NCBI GenBank assembly: GCA_029261925.1
Contig: JAJDAJ010000024.1
Location: forward strand, 29,612 to 93,611
Length of the DNA stretch: 64,000 bases
Direction: 5' to 3'
DNA from: Deltaproteobacteria bacterium
GTDB taxonomy: Bacteria > Myxococcota_A > UBA9160 > SZUA-336
Of this stretch, positions 1-8,487 are shown one piece after another. The notes beneath the pieces are model-generated. The model ran no database searches. It had not been told where the DNA came from and saw only the letters and a program-made list of their open reading frames with translations. Made by a program: the position numbers and the translations under genes. Positions within the stretch are counted from its first letter, which is position 1, and every line of letters starts with the position of its first letter.

Positions 1-1
1 C

Positions 2-427
2 CTGCTCGAGCACCTGGCCGACCGGGGCCCGCCCGCGCAGGGCCGGCCCGATGCCGATGCGGGCGGGCGCGAGCACTCGGCGTTCTACGACGCCGTACCC
101 GCGCGGGTCGCGCTGCTGGAGCGCGCACTCGCCGAGCTCGTGGAGGCGGCCGGCGAGCGCCCGGTCGCGGTCGTGCTGATGCCGGTTCTCGTGGATCTGC
201 TGCGCCACCAGGAGTCGGGTAGCAGCCCGCTGGCGAGCCGGCTGCGCGAGCGCCTGCCCGCGGACGGCGTCCGCATCGTGGACCTGCTCGCGCCCATGGC
301 GACGGCGCGCGACCCGCAGGCGCTCTTCCACGCGACGTGCGGCGCGCCGTGGTGGAGCGCGCGTGGCAACGAGGTCGCCTTCCACTATCTTCGCCCGGCC
401 CTTGCAGACGGCTTCTACCGGGACTGA
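2..427 (+). CDS. SGNH/GDSL-type hydrolase-like protein, C-terminal part
   Basis: The reading frame is open from the left edge of the window and ends at TGA 425-427, so only the last 141 residues are visible and the start lies outside. A hydrophobic strand (VAVVLMPVLVDLL) is followed by a helix, a second strand (GVRIVDLLAP) and a closing segment with W, GN and a helix. This is the order seen at the end of SGNH hydrolases, where the catalytic Asp-His pair sits in a similar closing loop. The catalytic Ser block would be upstream and cannot be checked, and the expected D..H pair is not clear, so the family call is tentative. The next gene starts 1 base downstream. Confidence 0.45.
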   Translation: MLEHLADRGPPAQGRPDADAGGREHSAFYDAVPARVALLERALAELVEAAGERPVAVVLMPVLVDLLRHQESGSSPLASRLRERLPADGVRIVDLLAPMATARDPQALFHATCGAPWWSARGNEVAFHYLRPALADGFYRD

Positions 428-428
428 C

Positions 429-1169
429 GTGGCGACGTCGAACGCGGCGCCCAGCGGCGGCGGGATCGCCGGAGTCGCCCGGTGCGCGCTCGCCGCGCTC
501 GCGCTCGCCGGCGCGTCGACGGGCTGCATGACCGTGGACACGCTCCGCAATCCCGCCTACGACGGCCCGCGCACCTACAGCGGCGTGCGCTACGACCTGC
601 GCAACGTCGGGCCCGCGCTCCTGTCGTTCAGCCCGATGTTCATGTTCTACCTGATCGACCTGCCCCTGTCCGTGGTCGGCGACACGCTCGTGCTCCCGGT
701 CACGATCCCGCGCGAGCGGGAGCGACGCGCCGCTCTCGCCGAGCGCACGCGCACCGACGTCGATCGGCCGGCGCTGGTCGCCAGCGTGCCCGGCGAGCTG
801 CCCGCGGCCGCGGCGCGGCGCCTGTTCGAGGCCTGCCGTCAGCGGCTCGAGGCCATGCGCGACGCGCTGGCCGACTGCATCGCGGTGGACGCGCGCGTGG
901 AGCTGGACGGACGCGTGATCGACGGCGCCGCGTTCAAGAAGCACCTGCTCCGCGGCCTGGCGCGCCTGCGCGGCTCGGGCGACTTCGTGGCCTGGCGCGA
1001 TCCGCGCTTCGAGACGCTCGCCGATGGACACGTGCGCATCGAGGCCACGCGCGCGATCGCCAGCGACGCGGCGACGGCGGCGCTAGTGCTGGTCGTCGGC
1101 CCGGGGCCGGACGGCGGCTGGCGCGTGCTCGAGGCGAGCGGACTGGACTGGCCGGGCTTCGCACCGTGA
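429..1169 (+). CDS. YceK/YidQ-like (DUF1375) lipoprotein with long C-terminal extension
   Basis: 246 residues from GTG 429. I chose this start because it follows the upstream stop by 1 base and gives a proper signal peptide; the frame is also open further upstream. A hydrophobic segment (ALAALALAGAST) precedes a Cys at about residue 33, so export and lipidation are likely. The next 70 residues (YSGVRYDLRN..., YLIDLPLSVVGDTLVLPV) match the YceK pattern, a short outer-membrane lipoprotein family of unknown function in enterobacteria. Family members normally end there. Here about 150 more residues follow, rich in Arg and Glu, ending in a strand-rich part that could be NTF2-like. The next gene overlaps by 4 bases. 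Confidence 0.6.
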   Translation: MATSNAAPSGGGIAGVARCALAALALAGASTGCMTVDTLRNPAYDGPRTYSGVRYDLRNVGPALLSFSPMFMFYLIDLPLSVVGDTLVLPVTIPRERERRAALAERTRTDVDRPALVASVPGELPAAAARRLFEACRQRLEAMRDALADCIAVDARVELDGRVIDGAAFKKHLLRGLARLRGSGDFVAWRDPRFETLADGHVRIEATRAIASDAATAALVLVVGPGPDGGWRVLEASGLDWPGFAP

Positions 1170-1459
1170 CGCCGCTGGAGACCGTCGCCGAGCTGGTCGC
1201 GCGCGCCGGTGATCCGGCGCGCCTGAAGCTGGTGCGCTCGCTGGCCGCGCGCGAGGAGCTCCGGATCGACGGCTTCTGGGAGGACCTGGCGGCGCCCGCG
1301 ATCTGGGCCGAGCGCGACTCCGTCGCGGCGCTCGCGCTGCCCGATGCCGCCGACGCCGGGCGGCTGCGGCGGGCGCTCGAGCTGATCGCCGAGGACCTCG
1401 AGCTGCGCGGACTCGACTCGCCGGCCTCGCGCGCCTGGCGCGCGCGCCTGGACGCCTGA
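1166..1459 (+). CDS. Hypothetical protein, 97 aa
   Basis: A 97-residue acidic, mainly helical protein. Its GTG start overlaps the TGA of the preceding lipoprotein gene (GTGA), which supports both the start and co-transcription. It has no signal peptide, no membrane segment and no Cys. The C-terminal 40 residues (RLRRALELIAEDLELRG) look like one long amphipathic helix. I do not recognise a family. Confidence 0.55.
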   Translation: MTPLETVAELVARAGDPARLKLVRSLAAREELRIDGFWEDLAAPAIWAERDSVAALALPDAADAGRLRRALELIAEDLELRGLDSPASRAWRARLDA

Positions 1460-1520
1460 GCGTGCGCCCGTCGCGGCGGTGCGCGGCCGGGCCGGGCGGG
1501 TGGCCCGCAGGTGCACGACG

Positions 1521-2654
1521 GTGACGTCGCGCGGGATCGAGGGCCGCGCGACCGCGGAGGGCACGCGGCGCTTCGCGGCGCGCTTCGCGGATCTGCCCGG
1601 TCACTTCCGCGTGCCCGACGGTCTGGCGCTGAGCTCGATCGGTCTGGGCACGCGCGGGGGCGAGCCGGGCGGTGGCGACGACCTGGCGTACCGCTCCGCG
1701 GTCTCGCGCGCGCTCGAACGCGGCTGCAACGTGCTGGACACCTCGATCGCCTACCGCATGATGAGCAGCGAGCGCGCGCTGGGCGCCGGCCTGTCGCGCG
1801 CATTCGCGCGCGGCATCGCGTCGCGCGACGAGGTCTTCGTGAGCTCGAAGTGCGGGCCCCTGACGATCGACCCGCAGTCGCCGCTCGCCGCGCGCAGCGG
1901 TCGCCGCTACCTGATCGAGACCTACGTGGACAGCGGTCTGGTCGATCCCTCCGGGATCGTCAACGGCCTGCACGTGCTCGAGCCCGCCTTCGTGCGCGAC
2001 CAGATCCGCCGCAGCCGCGCCAATCTCGGGCTGGAGACGCTCGACCTGTACTGCATCGACGAGCCCGAGCTCCACCTGCTCGCGCTGGGTCCCGACGCCT
2101 TCCGCGAGCGCCTGCGCGGCGTCTTCGGGGCGCTCGAGTCCGCGGTCCGCGCGGGCGAGATCGCCGCCTACGGCGTGTCGAGCTGGGGTGGCCTGCTCAC
2201 GCCCCACACCGACAAGGGCCACCTCTCGGTCGTCGAGCTCTTCGAGCTGGCGCTCGAGGTCGGCGGCGGCGATCACCACCTGCGCGGCCTGATGCTGCCC
2301 TACGGGGTCGCGCTCGCCGACGCGCACGCCATCGCCGCCCAGTTCGGCCCCGACGGCCTCGACGCCGTGCTCGACGTGGTGCGCGACACGGGCACGGCGG
2401 TGTTCACGGCCGCGACGCTGGGGCGGGGGCGGGCGGCCCACCGCCTGCCGGCGTTCGTCGCCGAGCTGCTCCCGGGTCTGCGCAGCGGGGTGCAGCACTG
2501 CATCCAGTTCGCGCGCAGTACTCCGGGCGTGACCAGCGCGCTGGTCGGCCTGCGCCAGCTCGAGCACGTGGACCACGCGCTCGACGTCGCGCGCCTGGAG
2601 CCCGCGCCTCCCGCGGCGATCGAGGCGATCTTCGAGCGCGCCGCCGCGGCCTGA
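1521..2654 (+). CDS. Aldo/keto reductase family protein
   Basis: About 377 residues if started at GTG 1521; GTG 1479 and 1500 are in frame and cannot be excluded. It shows the AKR TIM-barrel landmarks: a first strand with LSSIGLGT, a catalytic Asp and Tyr in NVLDTSIAYRMMSSERALG, and a catalytic Lys in VFVSSKCG. The strand that normally carries the catalytic His (xxxH.P) reads LYCIDEPE, with Asp where His is expected. It also has a roughly 40-residue insertion after the Lys (YLIETYVDSGLVDPSGIVNG). Activity may therefore differ from classical NADPH-dependent carbonyl reduction. It is cytoplasmic and probably the last gene of the small plus-strand group at the window start. Confidence 0.75.
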   Translation: MTSRGIEGRATAEGTRRFAARFADLPGHFRVPDGLALSSIGLGTRGGEPGGGDDLAYRSAVSRALERGCNVLDTSIAYRMMSSERALGAGLSRAFARGIASRDEVFVSSKCGPLTIDPQSPLAARSGRRYLIETYVDSGLVDPSGIVNGLHVLEPAFVRDQIRRSRANLGLETLDLYCIDEPELHLLALGPDAFRERLRGVFGALESAVRAGEIAAYGVSSWGGLLTPHTDKGHLSVVELFELALEVGGGDHHLRGLMLPYGVALADAHAIAAQFGPDGLDAVLDVVRDTGTAVFTAATLGRGRAAHRLPAFVAELLPGLRSGVQHCIQFARSTPGVTSALVGLRQLEHVDHALDVARLEPAPPAAIEAIFERAAAA

Positions 2655-2712
2655 GCGCGCGGCCGGCTCGCCGCCCCTGGACGCCGTGTCGGAGGCGCGC
2701 CATCCTGCCGCC

Positions 2713-3363
2713 ATGTCGCCCCGCACACACCCGTGGATCGTTGCCCCGCTGCTGCTCGCCCTGGCCTGCGGCGGGGCACCCCCCACTCCCGAGGAGGACC
2801 GTGCCGCGATCACCGGGCTGTTCGATCGCTACCGCAGCGCGGTCCTGGAGCGGGACGGCGAGGCCCTGGCGGGGCTGCTCTCCGCGGAGACGCTCGCCTA
2901 CCACGACGCCCTGCGCGACATGGTGCTGCACGCGGACCGCGACGCGCTCCTGGCCGAGCCGCTGCTCACGCAGGTCCAGGTGCTGACCATGCGCATGCGC
3001 ATCACGCGCGAGGAGATCGAGCCGATGAGCGGCGTCGACCTGGTGGCCCACGGCGTCGACCAGGGCTGGGTCGACAACCCGGAGCTGGCGGACTCGCGCC
3101 TCGGCCCGATCGAGCTGGACGGCGACGTCGCCACTGCGCAGCACCTGCTCTCGACCGGAACGGTGCCGACCCCGCTCACGTTCCGGCGCGAGCGGGACGG
3201 CTGGCGCCTCGACGCGACCGCGGGGATGCTGCGCGCGGGCGAGCAGCTCGAGAAGCGGCTGGATGCGCCCGCCCGCGAGCAGCTTCTCGAGCGCATCATC
3301 TCCGCCGCTACCGGTCGCGTTCCGACGCCCGAGACGTGGGCCCCGCTGGCGGGCGACTCGTGA
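2713..3363 (+). CDS. Predicted lipoprotein, 216 aa
   Basis: ATG 2713 gives a clean lipoprotein signal (WIVAPLLLALAC, Cys at about residue 17); ATG-like starts upstream would bury the signal. The mature part begins with a Pro/Glu linker and a helical segment (AAITGLFDRYRSAVLERDGEALAGLLS) typical of NTF2/SnoaL-like lipoproteins. A strand region ends in a conserved-looking FRRERDGWRLD turn. The function is unknown. Its last 56 bases overlap the 3' end of menE on the other strand. Confidence 0.6.
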   Translation: MSPRTHPWIVAPLLLALACGGAPPTPEEDRAAITGLFDRYRSAVLERDGEALAGLLSAETLAYHDALRDMVLHADRDALLAEPLLTQVQVLTMRMRITREEIEPMSGVDLVAHGVDQGWVDNPELADSRLGPIELDGDVATAQHLLSTGTVPTPLTFRRERDGWRLDATAGMLRAGEQLEKRLDAPAREQLLERIISAATGRVPTPETWAPLAGDS

Positions 3364-4819
3364 GCTGCTCGCGCAGCTGCGCGCGCTGCAGCTTGCCGGA
3401 CGCCGTGCGTGGAAGGACGTCGAGCCGCGTGTAGCCGCGCGGTCGCTTGAAGCCGGCGAGCCGCTCGCGCAGCCAGGCATCGAGCCGCTCGAGGTCGAGG
3501 TGCACCGCCGGATCCGCCGCCACGACCGCGTGCACGCGCTGGCCCCAGAGCTCGTCGGGGAGCCCGATCACCGCGGCCTCGCGCACGTCGGGATGCGCGG
3601 CGAGCGCGGCCTCGACCTCGGCCGGGTACACGTTCTCGCCGCCGGAGACGATCAGATCCTCGCGCCGCTCGAGCACGCGCAGGTAGCCCTCGGCGTCGAG
3701 CGTGCCGATGTCGCCGGTGTGCAGCCAGCCGCCGGCGAGGGCACGCGCGCTGGCCGCCGGATCCAGGTAGCCACGCATGACCTGGGGGCCGCGTGCGAGG
3801 ATCTCGCCGGCCTCCCCCGGCCCGGCCTCGACGCCGTCGGGTCGGACCACGCGCAGCTCGGTGCCGGGAAGTGCACGCCCCGCGCTGCCGGGCGCGCGGC
3901 GCAGCTCGTCGGGGAGCAGGGTGGCCAGCTGCGACGCGGCCTCGGTCAGCCCGTACGTCGGGGCGAGCGGCAGCCCGCGCTCCACGCAGGTCTCGCGCAG
4001 CGTCTCGGGCAGCGGACCTCCGCCGAGCAGGATCGCCCTCAGGCGGGGTGGGCGCGCGCGCAGGGCGCCGCTCTCGAGCACGCGCTGGAGCATGGTCGGG
4101 ACCAGCGACACCAGGGATGCCTCCCCGCGCTCGAGCGCCCGGCCCACGCGCCCGGCGTCGAAGCCGTCGTGCAGCACCACGGTCGTGCCGGCGATGGCAC
4201 AGCGCAGCGGGATCGCCAGGCCGCCGATGTGGTGGGCGGGCATGCACAGCAGCCAGCGCTCGTGTGGCGGGTGGCCCAGGCGACGCGCCGATGCGCGCGC
4301 GCTGGCGAGCTGGTTGGCATGACTCAGGCGAACGCCGCGCGGGCGGCCGCTGGTCCCCGACGTGAACAGGATCGCGTGGTCCGCCGCGGCCTCGAGCTTC
4401 CCGGCGGGCTCGAAGCCGGCGGACGGCCGACCGTGCGCGAGCGCTGCAGGATCGACGCACTCCGCGGCGGCGCCGGCGCTCGCGAGCGCGCGGTGTCGCG
4501 AGTCCGCCGCGACGATCAGCGCCGGCCGCGTGTCTGCGAGCAGCGGCGCCAGCTCTGCAGCACCGAGACGCGGAGCCAGGGGCACGAGCGTGGCGCGCGC
4601 CGCCATGGCCGCGTGCAGCAGCACCACCAGCGCGCGGGCGTCGTCGGGCACCACGGCCACGCGGCTGCCCGGCTCGACGCCGCGCGCGACCAGGCGCGCC
4701 GCGAGCGCGAGCGCCTCGCGTTCGAGCTCGGCGTACGACGTGACACCGTCCGGTGTCCGCAGCGCGGCGTGACCGGGGCACGCCCGGGCGGCGCGCGCGA
4801 GCCAGCGCGGTGTGCTCAC
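3308..4819 (-). CDS. menE: o-Succinylbenzoate-CoA ligase (MenE)
   Basis: 503 residues of the adenylate-forming superfamily, expected to activate o-succinylbenzoate to its CoA thioester with ATP. Motifs in order: the P-loop LFTSGTSGRPRGV, the TYGLTEA motif, the HTGDIGTLDAEGYL region, the hinge ERREDLIVSGGENVYP and the C-terminal catalytic Lys in TASGKLQR. General acyl-CoA ligases share these motifs; the MenE call rests on its place at the end of a complete men operon. The GTG start at 4819 overlaps the menC stop by 4 bases (GTGA). The 3' end overlaps the opposing lipoprotein gene by 56 bases. Confidence 0.88.
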   Translation of the reverse strand: MSTPRWLARAARACPGHAALRTPDGVTSYAELEREALALAARLVARGVEPGSRVAVVPDDARALVVLLHAAMAARATLVPLAPRLGAAELAPLLADTRPALIVAADSRHRALASAGAAAECVDPAALAHGRPSAGFEPAGKLEAAADHAILFTSGTSGRPRGVRLSHANQLASARASARRLGHPPHERWLLCMPAHHIGGLAIPLRCAIAGTTVVLHDGFDAGRVGRALERGEASLVSLVPTMLQRVLESGALRARPPRLRAILLGGGPLPETLRETCVERGLPLAPTYGLTEAASQLATLLPDELRRAPGSAGRALPGTELRVVRPDGVEAGPGEAGEILARGPQVMRGYLDPAASARALAGGWLHTGDIGTLDAEGYLRVLERREDLIVSGGENVYPAEVEAALAAHPDVREAAVIGLPDELWGQRVHAVVAADPAVHLDLERLDAWLRERLAGFKRPRGYTRLDVLPRTASGKLQRAQLREQLTSRPPAGPTSRASERDR

Positions 4820-5895
4820 GGAGCTTCCAGACCCAGGCCGGGCCCGCCGGGCAGGTCGAGCCATCCGTCCCGCGGCCGCAGGACGTCGGGTACGGCCACG
4901 TCGAGGGCGTCGAGCGTCGCCAGGCCGCAGGCCAGCTCCGGATCGGCGATCGCCGCCGCCAGCTGCAGCGCGGCTGCCGTGCCCAGCGGGCCGTCGAAGG
5001 TCGTCGTGACCAGGCAGCGCACGCCGGCGGCGCGCGCGTCGCGCGCCAGCCGGGCGGCGGCGCGCAGCCCGCCGAGCAGCAGCGGCTTGAGCACCGCGAC
5101 GCGCGTCAGCTCGCCGCGCGCCAGTGCGTCGCGCCCGGCGGGCAGCGCCAGCGCCTCGTCGGCCGCCACCGTCACCGGCGAGCGCGCCGCGACGCGGGCC
5201 AGTGCGTCGAGCTCGCCCGCGGCGACCGGCTGCTCCACGAGCTCGATGTCGAGCGCCGCCAGGCGCTCCAGCAGCGCGATCGCCGCGCGCTCGTCCCAGG
5301 CGCCGTTCGCGTCGAGGCGCAGGCGCGGCTCCGGGCCCAGTGCCTCGCGCAGCGCGCGCACACGCGCCAGATCGACGGCGGGGGGATCGGCGCCGCACTT
5401 GAGCTTCAGCGTGCGGAAGCCCGCGGCGCACGCCGCCAGCGCCGCGTCGATCGTCCCGGCCGCGTCGTCCGCGCCGAGCACCGCGTTGAGCGGCACGCGG
5501 GTGCGCGGCGCGTCGGCCAGCAGCGCGGCCACGCTGCAGCCGGCGCGCCGGGCGGCCAGGTCGTGAAGCGCCACGTCGAGCGCGCAGCGCGCGGCGGGCG
5601 CGTCGGTGCAGGCGCGGTCCACGCGGTCGAGCAGCGCGTCGAGGTCGCCGCTCGCACCAAGCAGCCGCGGCGCGGCCGCCTCGAGTGCGACGCGCATCTG
5701 CCCGGGCGATTCGGTGCCCCAGGCCGCCAGCGGAAGCGCCTCGCCGCTGCCGCGCGCCCCCGACGCATCGTCGAGCACGACCTGCAGCCCGCTGCGCTCC
5801 GTCAGGGCGCCCCGGGCGCTGCGCAGCGGCTCGCGCAGGCGCCAGACCACGGGCTCGATCCGCAGCGCCTCGATGGAGAGAGCCGGCGTGCTCAA
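4816..5895 (-). CDS. menC: o-Succinylbenzoate synthase (MenC)
   Basis: 359 residues, enolase superfamily; it dehydrates SHCHC to o-succinylbenzoate. The KxK catalytic motif (TLKLKCG) is followed by metal ligands in RLDANGAW, ELVEQPV and VAADEA, then the second catalytic Lys in VAVLKPLLLGG. All superfamily residues are therefore present. The start is taken as TTG 5895, whose TTGA overlaps the menA stop; the protein then begins with the expected short capping-domain strand. The 3' end overlaps menE by 4 bases. Dipeptide epimerases are close relatives, but the operon settles the role. Confidence 0.88.
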   Translation of the reverse strand: MSTPALSIEALRIEPVVWRLREPLRSARGALTERSGLQVVLDDASGARGSGEALPLAAWGTESPGQMRVALEAAAPRLLGASGDLDALLDRVDRACTDAPAARCALDVALHDLAARRAGCSVAALLADAPRTRVPLNAVLGADDAAGTIDAALAACAAGFRTLKLKCGADPPAVDLARVRALREALGPEPRLRLDANGAWDERAAIALLERLAALDIELVEQPVAAGELDALARVAARSPVTVAADEALALPAGRDALARGELTRVAVLKPLLLGGLRAAARLARDARAAGVRCLVTTTFDGPLGTAAALQLAAAIADPELACGLATLDALDVAVPDVLRPRDGWLDLPGGPGLGLEAP

Positions 5896-6788
5896 AGCGC
5901 GATCCCGAGCCCGTACAGCGCGCCGTACACGGCGTGGAGTCGCGCGGTGTCGACCAGGCAGCGGTTGAACTCCGGGCCGCTCCGGGCACGCCCGAGGCGC
6001 CGCGCCAGCGCCGGCATCAGGGGCAGGGCGATCCAGGCGAGCACGGCGAGCCGCGCCTGCGGCAGCAGCAGCGCCGTGACGCCGGGCCAGACCGCGGCGA
6101 CCCCGAGCGCCAGCGCGAACAGCGCCCGCGTGCGCTCCGGCCCGAGCCGCACCGCCAGCGTTCGCTTGCCCGCGCGCGCGTCCGACGCGATGTCGCGCAG
6201 GTTGTTCACCAGCATGATGCAGCTGACCAGCGCTCCGATCGGGACCGCCGCGATCAGCACGCCCGCGGGCAGCGAGTCGAGCTGCAGGTAGGCACTGCCC
6301 CCCACCGCGACCAGCCCGAAGAAGACGAAGGCCGCGAGCTCGCCCAGCCCGTGGCGCGAGAGCGGCCAGGGGCCGGCGGAGTAGGCCACCGCAGCGGCGA
6401 TCGACACCAGACCGGTGACCAGGATCGGCAGCCCGCCGATCCGCACCAGCCAGATCCCGGACAGCAGCGCGAGCGCGAGCGTCACCGCCGCTGCGGCCGC
6501 GACCTGTGCGTAGCTCAGCCAGCCCTGCTGCGTGGCGCGCGGCGGTCCCAGGCGATCGCCGTCGTCCACGCCCGCGCGGTGGTCCAGAGCGTCGTTGGCC
6601 AGGTTCGCGCCCACCTGGAGCAGCAGCGCGGCGAGCGCGCACACCGCCGTCACGCTCCACGCATGGCGACCGAGGCTCGCCGCGAGCGCGCTGCCGACGA
6701 GCACCGGGACCAGCGAGGCGCCCAGCGTGCGCGGTCGGGCCGCCAGGGCCAGCGCGCGCGCCGGCGACGGGACCGGCCCGGGATTCAC
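5892..6788 (-). CDS. menA: 1,4-Dihydroxy-2-naphthoate polyprenyltransferase (MenA)
   Basis: 298 residues with eight or nine hydrophobic segments, an inner-membrane UbiA-family enzyme. It joins a polyprenyl diphosphate to 1,4-dihydroxy-2-naphthoate, giving demethylmenaquinone. The first Asp-rich prenyl-diphosphate site reads [20 protein letters not shown] and the second [19 protein letters not shown], both typical of MenA. The GTG start at 6788 overlaps the menB stop by 4 bases, and the stop overlaps menC by 4. The methylating enzyme that would finish menaquinone (UbiE/MenG) is not in this window. Confidence 0.92.
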   Translation of the reverse strand: MNPGPVPSPARALALAARPRTLGASLVPVLVGSALAASLGRHAWSVTAVCALAALLLQVGANLANDALDHRAGVDDGDRLGPPRATQQGWLSYAQVAAAAAVTLALALLSGIWLVRIGGLPILVTGLVSIAAAVAYSAGPWPLSRHGLGELAAFVFFGLVAVGGSAYLQLDSLPAGVLIAAVPIGALVSCIMLVNNLRDIASDARAGKRTLAVRLGPERTRALFALALGVAAVWPGVTALLLPQARLAVLAWIALPLMPALARRLGRARSGPEFNRCLVDTARLHAVYGALYGLGIAL

Positions 6789-7606
6789 GGCAGCCGCGGG
6801 AACTTCGAGAAGTCGGGCTGGCGCTTCTCGACGAACGCGTTGCGGCCCTCCTTGGACTCGTCGGTCAGGTAGTAGAGCAGGGTCGCGTCGCCGGCGAGGA
6901 CCTGCAGTCCCGCCTGGCCGTCACAGTCCGCGTTGAGTGCCGCCTTGAGCATGCGGATCGCGAGCGGGCTCTTCTCGAGGATCTCGCGGCACCACTGCAC
7001 GGTCTCCTCCTCGAGCCGCTCGAGCGGCACGACCGCGTTGACCAGCCCCATGTCGAGTGCCTGCTGCGCGTCGTACTGCCGGCACAGGAACCAGATCTCG
7101 CGTGCCTTCTTCTGACCGACGATGCGCGCCATGTACGACGCGCCCCAGCCGCCGTCGAAGCTGCCGACCTTCGGCCCGGTCTGGCCGAAGCGCGCGTTGT
7201 CGGCCGCGACCGTCAGGTCGCAGATCATGTGCAGCACGTGGCCGCCGCCGATCGCGTAGCCGGCGACCATGGCGATGATCGGCTTGGGCAGGGTGCGCAT
7301 CTCGCGCTGCAGGTCCAGAACGTTCAGCCGCGCGGTGCCGTGCTCGTCGACGTAGCCGCCGTGACCGCGCACGCCCTGGTCGCCGCCGGAGCAGAACGCG
7401 TCGGGGCCCTCGCCGGTGAGGATGGCCACGCCCACGCCCGGATCCTCGCGCACGTCCTGGAAGGCTCGCCGCAGCTCGATGATGGTCTCGGGCCGGAAGG
7501 CGTTGCGGACCTGCGGGCGGTTGATCGTGAGCTTCGCGATCCCGTCGCCCGACTTCTCGTAGCGGATGTCCTCGAACTCGCCTGCCGGCTTCCAGCGGGT
7601 GGTCAT
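6785..7606 (-). CDS. menB: 1,4-Dihydroxy-2-naphthoyl-CoA synthase (MenB)
   Basis: 273 residues, crotonase fold, catalysing the Dieckmann-type ring closure of o-succinylbenzoyl-CoA. Typical MenB features are RNAFRPETI, the oxyanion-hole region [24 protein letters not shown], and the conserved [16 protein letters not shown] segment that separates MenB from other crotonases. The ATG at 7606 has a GAGGAG Shine-Dalgarno sequence about 7 bases upstream and overlaps the menH stop (ATGA). The length is normal for the family. Confidence 0.95.
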   Translation of the reverse strand: MTTRWKPAGEFEDIRYEKSGDGIAKLTINRPQVRNAFRPETIIELRRAFQDVREDPGVGVAILTGEGPDAFCSGGDQGVRGHGGYVDEHGTARLNVLDLQREMRTLPKPIIAMVAGYAIGGGHVLHMICDLTVAADNARFGQTGPKVGSFDGGWGASYMARIVGQKKAREIWFLCRQYDAQQALDMGLVNAVVPLERLEEETVQWCREILEKSPLAIRMLKAALNADCDGQAGLQVLAGDATLLYYLTDESKEGRNAFVEKRQPDFSKFPRLP

Positions 7607-8487
7607 CGTCCTGCTCCTCGTGTTTCGACGCCCCGGGCGAAGCGGCGGACCGCCGCCAGCCACGCATCGGGACGCTCCAGGTGTGTGGCGTGCCCGGCCC
7701 CGGGCACGATCCGGACGGTCGCGTCCGGGATCGCCGCGCCCATGCGCGCGGCGATCCCGCTGAACTTCGCGTCGCGCTCGCCCGCCAGCAGCAGGCTGCG
7801 CGCGCGGAGCTTCCCGAGGGCGCCCCAGAACGACGGCTGGCTGCCGGTACCCAGGCCGCGCAGGCACGCCGCCAGTGACGGCGCGTCGCAGGCCAGGCGG
7901 CGGCGCCGCTCCGCGGCGAGGCGGGCCGGACCGAGCGTGCGCTGGCTCGCGAACAGCGGCTGCGCCATCCAGTGCTCCACGAACGCCGCGATGCCGTCCC
8001 GCTCGAGCGCGCGCGCCAGCGCCTCGTCCGCCACGCGCCGCGCCGCGCGCTGCTCCGGGGCCTCGAGGCCCGGCGAGGCGCTCTCCAGCACCAGTGCCTG
8101 CACCCGCTCCGGCCGCAGCGCGGCGGCGCCCAGGCAGACGCGACCGCCCATGGAGTAGCCGACCCAGAGCGCCTGCTCGATGGCGAGCCCGTCGAGCAGC
8201 GCGCAGAGCGCGTCGACCACGCGCTCGAGCGCCCAGCTCGCGGGCGTCGGGCATGGGGCCGCAGAGCCGTGCCCCGGCAGCTCCACCGCGATCACGCGGT
8301 GCGCCGCCGCCAGGCCGTCGATGATCGCCGGGGACCAGGCCGCCGCGCTCCCGGTGAAGCCGTGGACCAGAAGTGCGGGCGGACCCGAGCCGCGCTCGTG
8401 GAACCCGATGCGCGGACCGGCGCCCCCCGGCGCGGAGCGGGGGTGCGGAGCGCGATCGGGCGGATCAGCCGCGGTTCGCGAGGGCAT
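7603..8487 (-). CDS. menH: SHCHC synthase-type alpha/beta hydrolase (MenH)
   Basis: 294 residues, alpha/beta-hydrolase fold. It probably eliminates pyruvate from SEPHCHC, the MenD product. The oxyanion loop LLVHGFTGS, nucleophile elbow GYSMGGR, acid region LAGERDAKF and catalytic His in GAGHATHLE are all present, giving an intact Ser-Asp-His triad. The N-terminus is about 20 residues longer than in E. coli MenH and is Pro/Arg-rich. ATG 8487 lies inside the end of menD (23-base overlap). Its place between menD and menB supports MenH rather than an unrelated hydrolase. Confidence 0.87.
   Translation of the reverse strand: MPSRTAADPPDRAPHPRSAPGGAGPRIGFHERGSGPPALLVHGFTGSAAAWSPAIIDGLAAAHRVIAVELPGHGSAAPCPTPASWALERVVDALCALLDGLAIEQALWVGYSMGGRVCLGAAALRPERVQALVLESASPGLEAPEQRAARRVADEALARALERDGIAAFVEHWMAQPLFASQRTLGPARLAAERRRRLACDAPSLAACLRGLGTGSQPSFWGALGKLRARSLLLAGERDAKFSGIAARMGAAIPDATVRIVPGAGHATHLERPDAWLAAVRRFARGVETRGAGR

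Noticed and set aside
3263..5566. 767-codon plus-strand ORF across menE and menC
   Set aside because: It is antisense to two genes with full catalytic motifs; its translation is Arg/Ala/Gly-rich without any fold pattern, as expected for a shadow frame in G+C-rich DNA.
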